This document shows, in pieces, positions 22,101 through 32,567 of a DNA stretch of 64,000 bases. A program made the translations under genes and the position numbers. Source of the stretch: Eunapius fragilis (Eukaryota; Porifera; Demospongiae; Spongillida; Spongillidae); the NCBI GenBank assembly GCA_963681505.1, contig OY811972.1:2622163-2686162 (forward strand). Direction: 5' to 3'. The first letter of the stretch is position 1, and the number at the start of each line of letters is the position of its first letter. The notes beneath the pieces are model-generated. The model searched no databases. It saw only the letters and a program-made list of their open reading frames with translations, and was not told the origin of the DNA.

Positions 22101-25100
22101 TTAAGTAACCTTTTTAAAATGTTAAATAATCAAGGGTACTCCTACATGATTTTGACAAAAGGTGTATTAAGAAGCAATCGGTCACAACTTTGTAGTAATA
22201 TACCATACATGTACATGAATATCCCTTCACCAAATAGCCCAATATGTCTTGTGTTAACCTTTAGTATGAGCCACCTCCCCCCCCCCCCCCTCCATCCTCC
22301 ATTGGAAAGTAAGACTGGTGTTTAAATGAGCATATCTCCATACCAGGACAATGTAACTCCATTGTATGTGGCAAGTCAGAATGGTCATCATGATGTAGTA
22401 CAGACCTTGGTGGGAGCAGGTGCTGATGTAAATATAGCAAAATCAGACGTAAGTGATATGGTGTTATGTTCTTATACAAGTACATGTACACATTGACTTC
22501 TTATTGTAAGGTACATGCTTTATTAATAAATGTATTGCATACTGGTCACATTTCTGTACACATGGACATATCTTATGTGCTTGGATATGTATTGAGAGGT
22601 GGGGCTGGGGGTGGTATTGGATTGGAGAGGATTGTGTCAGTATGCAATATAATTGGTCGTCAAGAAGTGGTTCTATGGGCACCCACTTTCCCTACCCATC
22701 TGGATCCACTATCATCATATCATCAGTTGGTTGAAGAGTGGGGGTGGGGGGAGGCTCCATTTGTGTGGTGTGTACTTATGTACATTTATTTTCATCCAAG
22801 TACCAGTAGGTATACATGTGTATATGTATGAGGCATATCAAGACAATAGCTCCTGGTTCCAGTCCAACTTGTGTATAAATCCTTGGTACGGGCCACCCCC
22901 CTCCCCCCCTCCCCCATTATATAGAAAGACTGGTGTTTAAATGAGCACATCTCCATACCAGGACAATACAACACCAGTGTATGTGGCATGTGGTGAAGGT
23001 CATCATGAAAAAACACTTAGCTTTGTTAGCCCGCATTCCAGCCTTCATCAGTCTTCCATGGACTTCCTCTAGAGTCTTCAGGTGCTGCTAATCTGTTTTT
23101 GTTGTGACAAGGATATCATCCATATACACAGCCACATCCCTTATGCCCTGCATTAAGTTGTCCATAGTTCTCTGGAAAATACCAGGTGCTGAATAAGTTC
23201 CAAAAGGCATCCTAGTAGAACAAAACAATCCCTTCTTTTGTTAATTTCCAACTTCTCACCCAACCCCTCCCTGTTATGATCACATTTGTATTACAGAATG
23301 GCTGGAGTCCATTGATGGCAGCAAGTTTGAAGGGACATGTTGAAGTGGTGAAATCACTCATAGAAGCAGGAGCTAATATCAATCACACTAGCAAGGTTGG
23401 CATATTCGAGCTCTATTAGATGCACACCCTTCATTGCCATAGTGCTACCCATCTTTGTACATGTATGTCATATTGATGATTGAGGGGAGAGTGCATGTGA
23501 TCAGTGCATGAATGTACGTGTACTGTACATCCAAGCACCAGTAGATGCATGTACACGTATGGAGGCACATCTGTGATTTGAGTCATCCCCGAATATCCCA
23601 CAGTTTCTCTGGAAAATACCAGGTCCTGAATAAGTTCCAAAAGGCATCCTAGTAGAACAAAACAATCCCTTCTGTTGTTAATTTCCAACTTCTCACCCAA
23701 CCCCTCCCTGTTATGATCACATTTGTATTACAGAATGGTTGGAGTCCATTGATGGCAGCAAGTTTGAAGGGACATGTTGAAGTGGTGAGATCACTCATAG
23801 AAGCAGGAGCAAATATCAATCACACAAGCAAGGTTGGCATATTCAGGCTGTTATTGTACTCCATTAGATGCACACCCTTCATTGCCATAGTGCTACACAT
23901 CTTTGTACATGTATGTCATATTGATGATTGAGGTGAGGGTGCATGTGATCAGTGCATGAATGTACATGTACTGTACATCCAAGCACCAGTAGATATACAT
24001 GTACACGTATGGAGGCATATCTGTGGTTTGTCCCTTTTAAGTCATCCCAGAATAGCCCACATAATGTATACATGTATACATGTATACATTCATGCCAGTC
24101 CCTTCAGAAAAAGTAAGACCCATGTTTGAAGTTGTTAACAGTCCGTGACCCTTTGGAAATAATACCATGAATTGTTAATGACGGTACACATAAACATTTG
24201 ATGGGCCTTGAGGGGTGTGGGAGGGAGGGGCTGCTATATGGTAATTAATCTCATACATGTATATGTACACCAATAATCATCTCATTGTGAAAGTGTGAAG
24301 TGGTATATGACTCTAGAACATGTACCAGAGAAAATAGATACGTCTATTATCTCCACTTTGGCCTTGTACCATGAAGTACCGCACGTAATCCTTCTGCCTT
24401 CATTTAAAAGCTTAGGGGGTGGGACCAGGGGTTAGCTTCTCCCTCTCCACGAAGGTCATGGACATGCTTAAGTGACCTTTTAAAATATTAAATATTCAAG
24501 GGCACCCCGCCATTGGAACAAAAGACTTGTGTTTAAAAGAGCACATCTCCATACCAGATCAATGTAACTCCAAACTTTGTAACTTTTTTTTGACAAAAAG
24601 TATGCTAAGAGCATTCGTGGTTCTGACATTGTGAAATATCTGCTGGGCAGATATTTCACAATGTTAAATATTCCAGAATACGATGTGTACTAAGAAGCAT
24701 TTGTGGTTCTGACATTGTGAAATAGCTGTTGCTGTCACGTATGCTAGGCAGTCCCCAAAGAGCAGAGGCCCCAGCTGTAGTAACTCATTGTACACACCCA
24801 CCAATTGTCTCTAGCCGACAGTTCACAACTCCAATACACACATGCACATGTGCAATGTATAATAAGTTCCCAGACCATTCAGTGGTCTCCTCAGGCTGGC
24901 TTGCACCCCTGCCCATACACACATAGGGGCCTCCCATTGTTCATACATCACAACGGGTGAAGTCTGGGTACTACAGACATGCTGCCATTGGAGGCAGAGG
25001 GTGGGACTTACATATATCCAGTACTCAATAGTATTTTTAATGGTTTTTTTCTGTTTGTTCTGTCCATTGATATGTAATTGTTTTGATGAAAAAGCCCCCC

Positions 25101-27160
25101 CCCCCCCTCCGCATTGGAAAGAAAGACTGGTGTTTAAATGAGCACATTTCTTTACCAGGACAATAGAACACCAGTGTATGTGGCAAGTCAGAATGGTCAT
25201 CATGATGTAGTGCAGACCTTGGTGGGAGCAGGTGCTGATGTAAATATAGCAACATCAGATGTAAGTGATATAGTGTTATGTTCTTATACATGTACATGTA
25301 CACATTGACTTCTTATAGCAAGGTACATGCTTTATTGTATTGTACACTGGTCACATTTCTGTACACATGCTCTACTGTATGTGCTTAGATATGTATTGAG
25401 AGGTGGGGCTGGGGGTCGTTTTGGATTGGAGAGGATTGTGTCAGCATGCAATATAATTGGTCATCAAGAAATGGGTCTATGGTCACCCACTTTCCCTACC
25501 CATAGAGACTCATTGTACACACCCACCAATCGTCACCAGCCGACAGTTGACAACTCAAATACACACAAGTACATGTGCAATATATAATAAGTTCCCAGAC
25601 CATTCAGTGGTCACCTCAGGCTGGCTTGCTCCTCAGCCCATACACACATAGGGGCCTCCCATTGTTCATACATCACAACGGGTGAAGTCTGGGTACTACA
25701 GACATGCTGCCATTGGAGGCAGAGGGTGGGGCTTACATATATCCAGTACTCAACGGTATTTTTTTTCTGTTTGTTCTACAATGGGCGGCCCCTGTGTGTG
25801 TATGGGCTGCGGTGTATGTCCATTGATATGTAATTGTTTTGATGATTTGATGAAAACATCCGCTTCTTATGTGTGCATACGTGTATGTGTGTGGCAGTAC
25901 TGTTATTGTGTGTATGTAGGCATACAGTTATAGTACATATTGCCCTATAGGTCGAGGGTAGATACTGGATTTTTGAAAGGAGGTGGGGGGGAGGGGTGTT
26001 GCAGGTCAGACCCCACTCAAAAAGTGGGGGGAGGGGGAGTACCTACAGTATAGCAGAAGGGGCAGGAACCCTGGGGTTGCCCCGCCCCTCCCCCCATTTC
26101 TGCACATGTTGGTGATGTCATAGTGAGTCTTAGAAGTGTACCCAACAAGGCCACACCCTCTCCTTGCCCACCTTACCCTACCCCTTCCTGTGATGGTCAC
26201 ATTTGTATTACAGAATGGTTGGAGTCCATTGATGGCAGCAAGTGAGGAGGGACATGTTGAAGTGGTGAAATCACTCATAGAAGCAGGAGCTAATATCAAT
26301 CACACTAACAAGGTTGGCACACACACTCTTATAGTATTCTATTAGATGCACACTTCACTTCCATAGTGCTACATATCATTGTACATGTATGTCATAATCA
26401 TGTCATCTTAATCATGTTTCCTCTATTGTATTGAGGGGAATAGCCCCCGGTGTTTCTATGAACATGTGTACATGTATGTGCAAATGGGACGTTGTATGAA
26501 AAACCAGGCTTGTGGTGCATAAAATAAAATGGCAATAGACTAGCATCAACTTCAAGCCCACATATCTTCCAAGCTAAATAACCAACATCCTAAGTAGCTG
26601 CCAAATTGTTATTAGTAGGTCAGCATTGAGTATATCTGTGTGCCACATCACCAAGTACCCCACAAATGTGTATTATTATAATCCCATTCATTAGGATAGA
26701 AAAACAGCCATGAAATATGCTGTGAAGAAGGAAGTAGTCGAAATACTGAAGACATTACCTATCAAGGTGTGTTGTATGCAGTCATAGTTTGAGAAACCAT
26801 ATACTCACATTATAGTGTTTATGTACCAGGAATTACACGATTCACTATAGTGGTTTATGCCTCTTATGTTGAATGGCTTATGAATGTATTCATTGCTGTA
26901 GGTATTGTTTTAAAATGCTTCATTTTTCCTCAGATGTATTTAAACATGTAAGTACATTGTACCATGTTTTATGCTCACATACTATATCCAGATCTTATTT
27001 TAGTCAATGGATTTTAAAATGTAGTAGGTATAACAGATTACATCAATCGCTTGACTTACATTACAGCTACAAAATCATAATGTTTGGGTTAAGAGTTAAA
27101 TAATCTTGGTTTATGTGCACATATGTGCAACTTTAGAACACCGTATATCCTGGGGATATG

Positions 27161-27197
<37 letters not shown>

Positions 27198-28468
27198 GAG
27201 ACAAGAGCACATAATTCATAGTAGAGTTATAGAGCTCACTAACAGCATCATAAATATGCTCTTCTTTTTTAATGGTAGTGTATTTGGATCAAGGTTGAAT
27301 GGGGGAGGAGCATACATGTAAATCAATTTTATGGGAAAACTTCATATAGTTCTTTTAAATATGCTCTTCAGATGTAGTTCACTGAACGCTATAGCAACAT
27401 AATTAAATAATTGTTTTTTTTGCAGTGTCATAAGTATGTCCATTGAGTGTGTCGAATATGGTTGTAACAAGAACCTATCTAGCATGATTCACTGTATAGT
27501 GGAACATACTTTACATTCAATGCTCAACAAAGCTAGTGCTAGATAGGATAGCTTCACATATCATTGGGCCTTTAAAAATAAGATCATTGGTGTGTATGCA
27601 TGCATGCATGTTGGTGTACATTTATATAAGGCTGAAGGCTGAAGGAGCCTGTATACCACCAACATTCTCATTTATTACTTGTTGATAATTAATATCTCCA
27701 TATCATCAGGTAATCATGACAATGAGCCAACACCTTCGTGAAACAAGACAACTACTCCATAACATAATAAAACAGAAGCAACAAACAGAACAACAACTCC
27801 AAGACACGAGAAAACAAAAGGAACAAATAGAACAACAACTCCAGTACACTAGGAAACAGAAGGAACAAACAGAACATCAACTCCAAGACACAAAGAAACA
27901 GAAGGGACAAACAGAAAAACAACTCCTAGTCACAAGGAAACAGAAGGAACAAACAGAACAACAACTCCTGTACACTAGGAAACAGAAGGAACAAACTGAA
28001 CAACAACTCCTAGACACAAAGAAACAGAAGGCACAAACAGAAAAACAACTTCTAGTCACAAGGAAACAGAAGGAACAAACAGAACAACAACTCCAGGACA
28101 CTAGGAAACAGAAGGAACAAACAGAACAGCAACTCCAGGACACTAGGAAACAGAAGGAACAAACAGAACAACAACTCAGAGTCACAAGGAAACAGAAGGA
28201 ACAAACAGAACAACAACTCCAAGACACGAGGAAACAGAAGGAACAAACAGAACAACAACTCCAGGACACTAGGAAACAGATGGAACAAACAGAACAACAA
28301 CTCCAAGACACGAGGAAACAGAAGGAACAAACAGAACAACAACTCCAGGACATAAAACAAAAGGTTGAGTCACATCCAATCACTAAGACAGAAAACTTTA
28401 TGGCTTACAACTCCATTAGCACTTTTGAAACCAAGGTGTTTACCATCACACCTCATTTGCTACATTAA
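16085..28468 (+). CDS. Ankyrin-repeat/coiled-coil gene, exon array (gene-level entry)
   Basis: Phase-0 exons follow in the order A2, A3, B1, A4, A5 (broken), B2, B3, A6, B4, an ankyrin half-repeat exon and a coiled-coil exon ending with a stop at 28468. Type A exons (33-34 codons) read DNVTPLYVASQNGHHDVV and end at GTAAGT. Type B exons (33 codons) read NGWSPLMAASLKGHVEVV and end at a GTTGGC donor. Every acceptor is AG, and because phases are all 0 any subset could be joined without losing frame. The introns are far more alike than expected for old exons, so the array grew by recent unit duplication. The product would be a cytoplasmic scaffold-type protein; partners are unknown. The 5' start is not identified. 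Confidence 0.7.
16688..17451. mobile_element. Possible MITE-like insertion in the ankyrin intron
   Basis: The ankyrin unit is interrupted here compared with the matching regions near 55165-55200 and 61130-61150. The inserted block starts GGGATTGGAAACG and ends with CGTTTCCAATGCC, a 13-bp inverted pair with one mismatch. It has no coding capacity that I recognise and no clear target duplication. Confidence 0.4.
17880..18900 (-). mobile_element. Decayed Ty3/gypsy fragment (fossil), unit 1
   Basis: The minus strand shows pieces of gypsy reverse transcriptase (RMPFGISSAPGIF and YMDDILVTGK motifs) and, upstream in element sense, protease- and gag-like remnants. It has no LTRs and several breaks. 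Closely similar fragments in the same orientation lie at 55640-56630 and 61145-62160, inside matching parts of the ankyrin units, so the insertion predates their duplication. Confidence 0.85.
19598..19699 (+). CDS. Ankyrin exon A3
   Basis: A 102-nt exon between CCAG and GTAAGT. It encodes VNVTPLYVASWNGHHDVV and the rest of one ankyrin repeat. It is followed by the conserved intron block with GAGAGGTGGGGCTGGGGG. Confidence 0.85.
21506..21604 (+). CDS. Ankyrin exon B1
   Basis: A 99-nt exon after TTACAG. It starts YGWSPLMAASLKGHVEVV, where the others have NGW, and ends NHTNK before GTTGGC. It is a complete 33-residue ankyrin repeat. Confidence 0.87.
22347..22448 (+). CDS. Ankyrin exon A4
   Basis: A 102-nt exon between CCAG and GTAAGT. 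It encodes DNVTPLYVASQNGHHDVV and the rest of one ankyrin repeat. The surrounding intron is close to that of A3. Confidence 0.87.
22962..23005 (+). pseudogene. Ankyrin exon A5, cut off by a retroelement fragment
   Basis: The exon begins normally after CCAG (DNTTPVYVACGEGHHE) but is replaced after GGTCATCATGA by gypsy-derived sequence on the opposite strand. Its donor is missing, so it cannot act as a normal repeat exon. The same GGTCATCATGA word exists in both the ankyrin exon and the gypsy fragment, which suggests recombination at short homology. Confidence 0.8.
23003..23250 (-). mobile_element. Decayed Ty3/gypsy fragment (fossil), short
   Basis: A reverse-transcriptase piece matching part of 17950-18200. 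It starts exactly at the truncated ankyrin exon A5. It is broken, with no LTR. Confidence 0.8.
23297..23395 (+). CDS. Ankyrin exon B2
   Basis: A 99-nt exon after TTACAG. It reads NGWSPLMAASLKGHVEVV and ends HTSK before GTTGGC. It is a complete ankyrin repeat. The spacing to B3 is only about 340 bp, the shortest intron between ankyrin exons in the window. Confidence 0.87.
23605..23692 (-). mobile_element. Decayed Ty3/gypsy fragment (fossil), very short
   Basis: About 85 bp match the fragment at 23165-23250, including CCAAAAGGCATCCTAGTAGAAC. It lies in the intron between B2 and B3. It is probably a by-product of the local duplication that made B2 and B3. Confidence 0.75.
23734..23832 (+). CDS. 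Ankyrin exon B3
   Basis: A 99-nt exon after TTACAG. It encodes NGWSPLMAASLKGHVEVVRS and the rest of one repeat, ending HTSK before GTTGGC. It is nearly identical to B2, so the pair looks like a recent local duplicate. Confidence 0.87.
25159..25260 (+). CDS. Ankyrin exon A6
   Basis: A 102-nt exon between CCAG and GTAAGT. It encodes DNRTPVYVASQNGHHDVV and the rest of one repeat. Confidence 0.87.
26214..26312 (+). CDS. Ankyrin exon B4
   Basis: A 99-nt exon after TTACAG. It encodes NGWSPLMAASEEGHVEVV and ends NHTNK before GTTGGC. It is the last full ankyrin exon before the C-terminal exons. Confidence 0.87.
26695..26766 (+). CDS. Ankyrin C-terminal half-repeat exon
   Basis: A 72-nt exon between CATTAG and GTGTGT. 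It encodes DRKTAMKYAVKKEVVEIL plus six more residues. It reads as the helix part of an ankyrin repeat and fits directly after B4 (phase 0). It is too short for ordinary open-frame detection. Confidence 0.75.
27164..27196. repeat. 33-nt G run in an intron
   Basis: A pure G run, the longest in the window. It lies in the roughly 940-nt intron between the half-repeat exon and the coiled-coil exon. Confidence 0.95.
27710..28468 (+). CDS. Coiled-coil terminal exon of the ankyrin gene
   Basis: This follows an acceptor (TATCATCAG) in phase 0. After VIMTMSQHLRETRQLL it encodes about fourteen copies of a 14-residue repeat, consensus TEQQLQDTRKQKEQ. The repeat is two heptads with Leu spaced for a coiled coil and dense Gln/Lys/Glu. 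At DNA level it is a 42-bp tandem repeat (about 27783-28362). The tail reads VESHPITKTENFMAYNSIS and stops at 28468. The coil could drive oligomerisation of the ankyrin protein. An ATG at 27716 could also start a separate short protein, but splicing to the ankyrin exons is the simpler reading. Confidence 0.75.
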   Translation, partial: VIMTMSQHLRETRQLLHNIIKQKQQTEQQLQDTRKQKEQIEQQLQYTRKQKEQTEHQLQDTKKQKGQTEKQLLVTRKQKEQTEQQLLYTRKQKEQTEQQLLDTKKQKAQTEKQLLVTRKQKEQTEQQLQDTRKQKEQTEQQLQDTRKQKEQTEQQLRVTRKQKEQTEQQLQDTRKQKEQTEQQLQDTRKQMEQTEQQLQDTRKQKEQTEQQLQDIKQKVESHPITKTENFMAYNSISTFETKVFTITPHLLH

Positions 28469-28826
28469 ATGTATTGCGTCAATTTTGTTTGATATACTAT
28501 AATGTTCTCTGTGATTCTGTATAATTAATGTGTATGGATAAAATTATGCTCATTTAATTCCGTAAACCAGTTCTTTGTCATGTATGTTCATCACTATATA
28601 GCAGTGTTCATCTTTTTATTAATGATCGTGCATCACTCTTGATCGATGACATGTATTATTGAATTCGTGCACACCCCCTCTGATCCGTGCCTTTCAATAG
28701 AAAGCTACCCATTTTAATTGTGAAGTTTCGGCATCAGTTGTCGCAGAGTAAATATGTGTATTCATCAAATTATGTCTTTCAATAGCGCCTAACCATTGAC
28801 TGATATGTACCAATGATCATATAAAT

Positions 28827-28832
28827 AATAAA
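28827..28832 (+). promoter_or_regulatory. Candidate polyadenylation signal
   Basis: AATAAA (within ATAAATAATAAAAC) lies about 360 nt after the coiled-coil exon stop. It is the first good match downstream, and nothing else in the stretch to 29055 looks genic. Confidence 0.45.
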
Positions 28833-29055
28833 ACATCATTTCACTCCATGAATGCCTTTGCAAATATATGTTAATGGTAACACCGCAATCTCTCCCAGGG
28901 TACATTTTTGCTTTTATTGCCTTATAGAGGTAAGCAATCAAAATTTAATAATGTATTATTTTTATATACTGCTGATGTTCATTGATCATGACGTTGCGGC
29001 ATGTGCTAATAATGGATATAATATTACGTCCAATCTACATCATGCGACTAGTATA

Positions 29056-29301
29056 ACAAGTAAAGAAAAACATTCTCTAACGAGAAAGTTTGTAGGATAT
29101 AGGAATTGGAGGCAATGGTGGTGTAAAAAGGAAGGGAACAAGGTTTTGCGACAATGGTAATGAGACAAAAATCCTATGTTTAGCACTTCTTTTGGTTCTG
29201 TTACATTAACACGTGGTAAATATAGGATTTTTGTCTCATTACCCTTTTCTCAAAATCCTCTATTTTTAATTATCATTTTTTATCGATTTTTAATATGGCA
29301 A

Positions 29302-29335
<34 letters not shown>

Positions 29336-29882
29336 ACTTCAATTACTGTCACGAGCAGACGCCCGCTTTTGATTGGGATCACTGTAAGGAACGCGGGAGA
29401 ATTTTAACTCTTATTTAGCTCTCCTCTTTTGTTTGCACAATTCTAAATATACGTAAATGTCGCCATGGGAACGCTTCTATTTTACACTACGCATTACGTA
29501 ATGATTACGTATATCAGTTTTATGCATATATCTGATACCTGAAGATGTCCTTCCAGGAGATTCTAAAGCGATTTGCGCTCTTTAAAACCATTCCTATCCC
29601 GAGTTATACTCACCCGTGAAGGAGACGACGACAACGACGACGACGACGGAGAAGATTTGGCCTGGGGACGAGGTAAAACACAAACTTTTTTGTTCTCTTG
29701 AAGGAAACAGTTTGAAGACTGGAACAAAACATTAAAATGAACGTCTTTGCCTTCTGGTTCGATAGGAACAAAGAGCTAAACTATCCGTTTCTTGGTACGC
29801 GAGTTGCACGCTGGTTGCGTTTTTAAAAAAATGATTTCACGACCCGGGTCAATTCCTATATGGGAACTACTATCGTAGTTCC
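29056..29882 (+). mobile_element. Composite hairpin-palindrome element, copy 3, short
   Basis: The left edge ACAAGTAAAGAAAAAC opens a palindrome whose right arm is incomplete (29056-about 29247). A 31-nt C run (29305-29335) follows. The triplet segment (GACGACGACAACGACGACG) is at 29620-29650, with CCGAGTTATAC before it. The right end is a hairpin with stem GGAACTAC and loop TATC (29863-29882), preceded by ATTCCTATAT. It has no coding content. The copy is about 830 bp. Confidence 0.7.
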
Positions 29883-30453
29883 TGATGGTCCTGAACAATA
29901 CTTGCGGGATCCAAAGAAATTTGTATGCGGCACACGAGAGGAGGATGCGGTATACGTAGCCGTTTGAACCCTCGTTGATTATGCTGGCCACAGGGGAAAA
30001 CACCATGATTCACAATCCGATGTCGATTCTTATAATCACACTTGTAAAATCACCGCATGATTGAACAAAAGAATGCCAAATCATCTATCAAATTTAAAAA
30101 AATCATTCCATGAACGCGCTTTTTCCCGTCTAAATACGCTCTTTGAGTTCTACATGCAGAGTTCAGACACACATGTTCCAATACAATACAACTGGATCAG
30201 TATGCAGCAAAGCTATGGTATAACCGCACACACTTGAAATCTCACATATAGACTTCAGGGCTATACACTACTAGCTCTAGCTCTACGAGTACGCAGCATC
30301 TACATCTATCCGTTTGCAATCAGTGCTGCTTCATGCCAATAGGCTGGCACTGAAGATTAGCGGGATCGCAGCTGCTCCATAGTGTGGCGGGTCCCCAGCT
30401 GGCTAAGCTCCAGTCCTTCGATGCGGCATCCCATTTGGTCTTGTCGCCCCAGC
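29883..30453. other. Intergenic, nothing recognised
   Basis: No feature is supported. The minus-strand open frame at 30320-30514 (Trp/Lys-rich, ending GMKQH) overlaps the tail of the exon called below in a different frame and could be its true end if a small frame change is present. Confidence 0.4.
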
Positions 30454-30877
30454 TTAAATCCCACTTCCGTTTGGTAGTAGGCGCCGGTACAAGCTTAGAG
30501 CATTGTTGGGCCATCCGTGTGTCAGATTAATGTAGAACTTGAATGGTCCTTTGAAGAGCACGGAGCCACAGGTCAGATCAGGAGTGGCGTTGTACTGAAA
30601 TGTACCAGTCAAATCGGCACCACCTCTTACGACGTACTGTAATGGAAAAAAAAAAAATTATTAAACGAGGCATCAGACGAGTGCTTACCGCGAGTGATCC
30701 AGTTGCACTCCCTGTGGCGGTCACAGTTATCGTGGGTACTATAGCTCCTTTTGCTGGGATGCAATTATTGATGCATGCGGTGAGTGTAGCGGCAATACCC
30801 AGATTAGCACTGATGGTGATTCCGAAATCGATCACTATTGTTCCGAGTGGGTCAAAAAGGGTATAATTGGAACAATG
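30454..30877 (-). CDS. Two 3' exons of an unrecognised, possibly secreted host protein
   Basis: Exon 30877-30689 starts after TGTTTAG and ends at a GTAAGC donor. It encodes HCSNYTLFDPLGTIVIDFG, then a Thr/Ala-rich beta-like stretch. A 52-nt intron (30688-30637) with a T-rich end and CATTACAG leads to exon 30636-30454, which encodes YVVRGGADLTGTFQYNATPD and FKGPFKFYINLTHG, with a stop at 30454. Phases match (0). The sequence is rich in short beta-type segments and has N-glycosylation-like sites (NAT, NLT), which suggests an extracellular protein. It may be the 3' end of the lipid-transfer-like gene at 48.7-51.2 kb, on the same strand, split by the retroelement stack. That is only an inference. 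Confidence 0.45.
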
Positions 30878-31655
30878 CTAAACATGCTGGAGAAATGGCG
30901 TCATTAAACTCATTATCTTAGTGCATTGTTTGGAGCCACTTTTTGCACAACCAGAATGAACCGCAGCAACATAGAGAGTCCAGGCATGTAGAAAGGACCT
31001 TTCTGTACACATAAGTACCTAATTCAGATGCAGAAAGTTTTTTATACTCCGCGGGGAGGTGTTTCTATTGTACACATGTGCAATTGGTGCGGGAGACTAC
31101 TATTAGTCTGATTCAAATGTTTTTCGAGACATGCCACACCACCCGACATTACGTGCTGACATTGTTCTATATATCAAGATACATTTCAAAGTGGCTCTGT
31201 TATAATCTTGCTAGTTTTTCGAGCACAAAAAGTACGAATATTCGACTTGTTTGCATGGTAGACTGGAATACGACACAACGCTGTCTTGAGAGAAATGCTT
31301 TCCTTAATATTGTGGATGCACTTTATTGCATTCAAAGTACTATGCAATTGTTCAAAGCTCACAGTTGACTGTACTTTATACCCTCCCGCCGCTTCGACCT
31401 GACTTAATGACACGCTCCCCTATACGCATGCAACATGCATGCATGTTAATACAATGGCATAAAAATACATGCATACTTTTGTCCATTAATTCCTTACCAC
31501 ACACACACGCACACGCACACACATGCACACATATGCACACACACATACAGACAGATCACAGCTATATGCATGCACAGGAATACAGAAAAAAAAACCCAAT
31601 TATTCATAATATTTTATATCTAAATCATCCTTAAGAAGTTTTTTAAGAGCCGCTG
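30878..31655. other. Intron or intergenic stretch with a CA-rich tract
   Basis: No gene called. A CA/CG-CA microsatellite lies at about 31497-31553. Open frames here show no domains. Confidence 0.5.
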
Positions 31656-31659
31656 AGAG

Positions 31660-32408
31660 CTGGTTGTGCATGCAGCTAGCTGCATGGTTGTGTGCATCTG
31701 GTTGAGGAGCCAGAGCTAGTGCTGACCAGAGCTGGTTGTGGTGCCAGGGCTGACCAGACCCAGAGCTGGTTGTGGGACCTAGACCCAGAGCTAGCTGTGG
31801 AGCCAGTGCTGGTTGTGGTGCCATAGCTGGTTGTAGGGCTAGAGCTGGTTGTGGGTCCAGGGTATGGAGCCAGAGCTGGTTGTGGAGCCAGGGCTGATTG
31901 TGGGTCCAGGGTATGGAGCCAGAGCTGGTTGTGGGGCTAGAGCTGGTTGTGGTACCAGTACTGGTTATGGGGCCAGGTCTGATTGTGGAGCCAGAGCTGG
32001 TCGTGGAGCCAGAGTTGGTTGTGGAGCCAGGGCTGGTTGTGGAGCCAGGGCTGACTGTGGGGCCAGGGCTGGTTGCGGAGCCTGGGCTGGTTGTGGAGCC
32101 ATGCAGGGCTGGTTGTGCAGCCACAGTTGGTTGTGGGGTTGTGCATTCACGTGGTCAGGGTAGCACAGTTGTACATGGGCCCAGGGTTGGTGTGGGACCA
32201 GAGCTGGTTGTGAGGCATGGTTGTGGGTCGTGCGTGCATGGGGTCAGGGCTGCATGGTTGTGCATAGGCCCAGGATTGGTTCTGAGGGTAGGGCTGGTTG
32301 TGGATGGGGACAGATCTGGTTGTGCATGGTGTCAGGGCTGGTTGTGCATGGGGTCAGGGTTGGGTTGTGGGGGTAGGGCTGGTTATACATGGGGTCAGGG
32401 CCAGTATG
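31660..32408. repeat. GAGCCAGAGCTGGTTGTG minisatellite
   Basis: Degenerate tandem units of about 18-24 bp built on GAGCCAGAGCTGGTTGTG and GGGTCAGGGCTGGTTGTG keep frames open on both strands, giving spurious Gly/Ala/Cys- and Pro/Gln-rich frames. The BEL element is inserted at its right edge. Not coding. Confidence 0.85.
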
Positions 32409-32567
32409 TGTCGTGTTTGCATTTAATTCATGTTGGTTATATTCGCGCACGTGAATTGTTTATTAATAGAGTTTTCGATTGTTAGCGTGAGAGCGCGTGT
32501 GTTCAGTGCGAGTCCTATATCCAACTGCATCGCCCTAGTATTGATCTAAAATCCGTAATTCGTCACA
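32409..32567 (+). repeat. 5' LTR of the BEL/Pao element
   Basis: 159 bp with TG...CA ends. The matching copy is at 47532-47690. Target duplication GTATG lies immediately to the left. Confidence 0.93.

Noticed and set aside
27877-28383. Minus-strand Cys/Ser/Leu-rich frames opposite the coiled-coil exon
   Set aside because: They are antisense shadows of the 42-bp repeat. The plus frame has splice sites and a coherent coiled coil.
31600-32485. Gly/Ala/Cys-rich and Pro/Gln-rich proteins on the two strands
   Set aside because: The frames are kept open by the GAGCCAGAGCTGG minisatellite on both strands equally, and there is no start or splice context.
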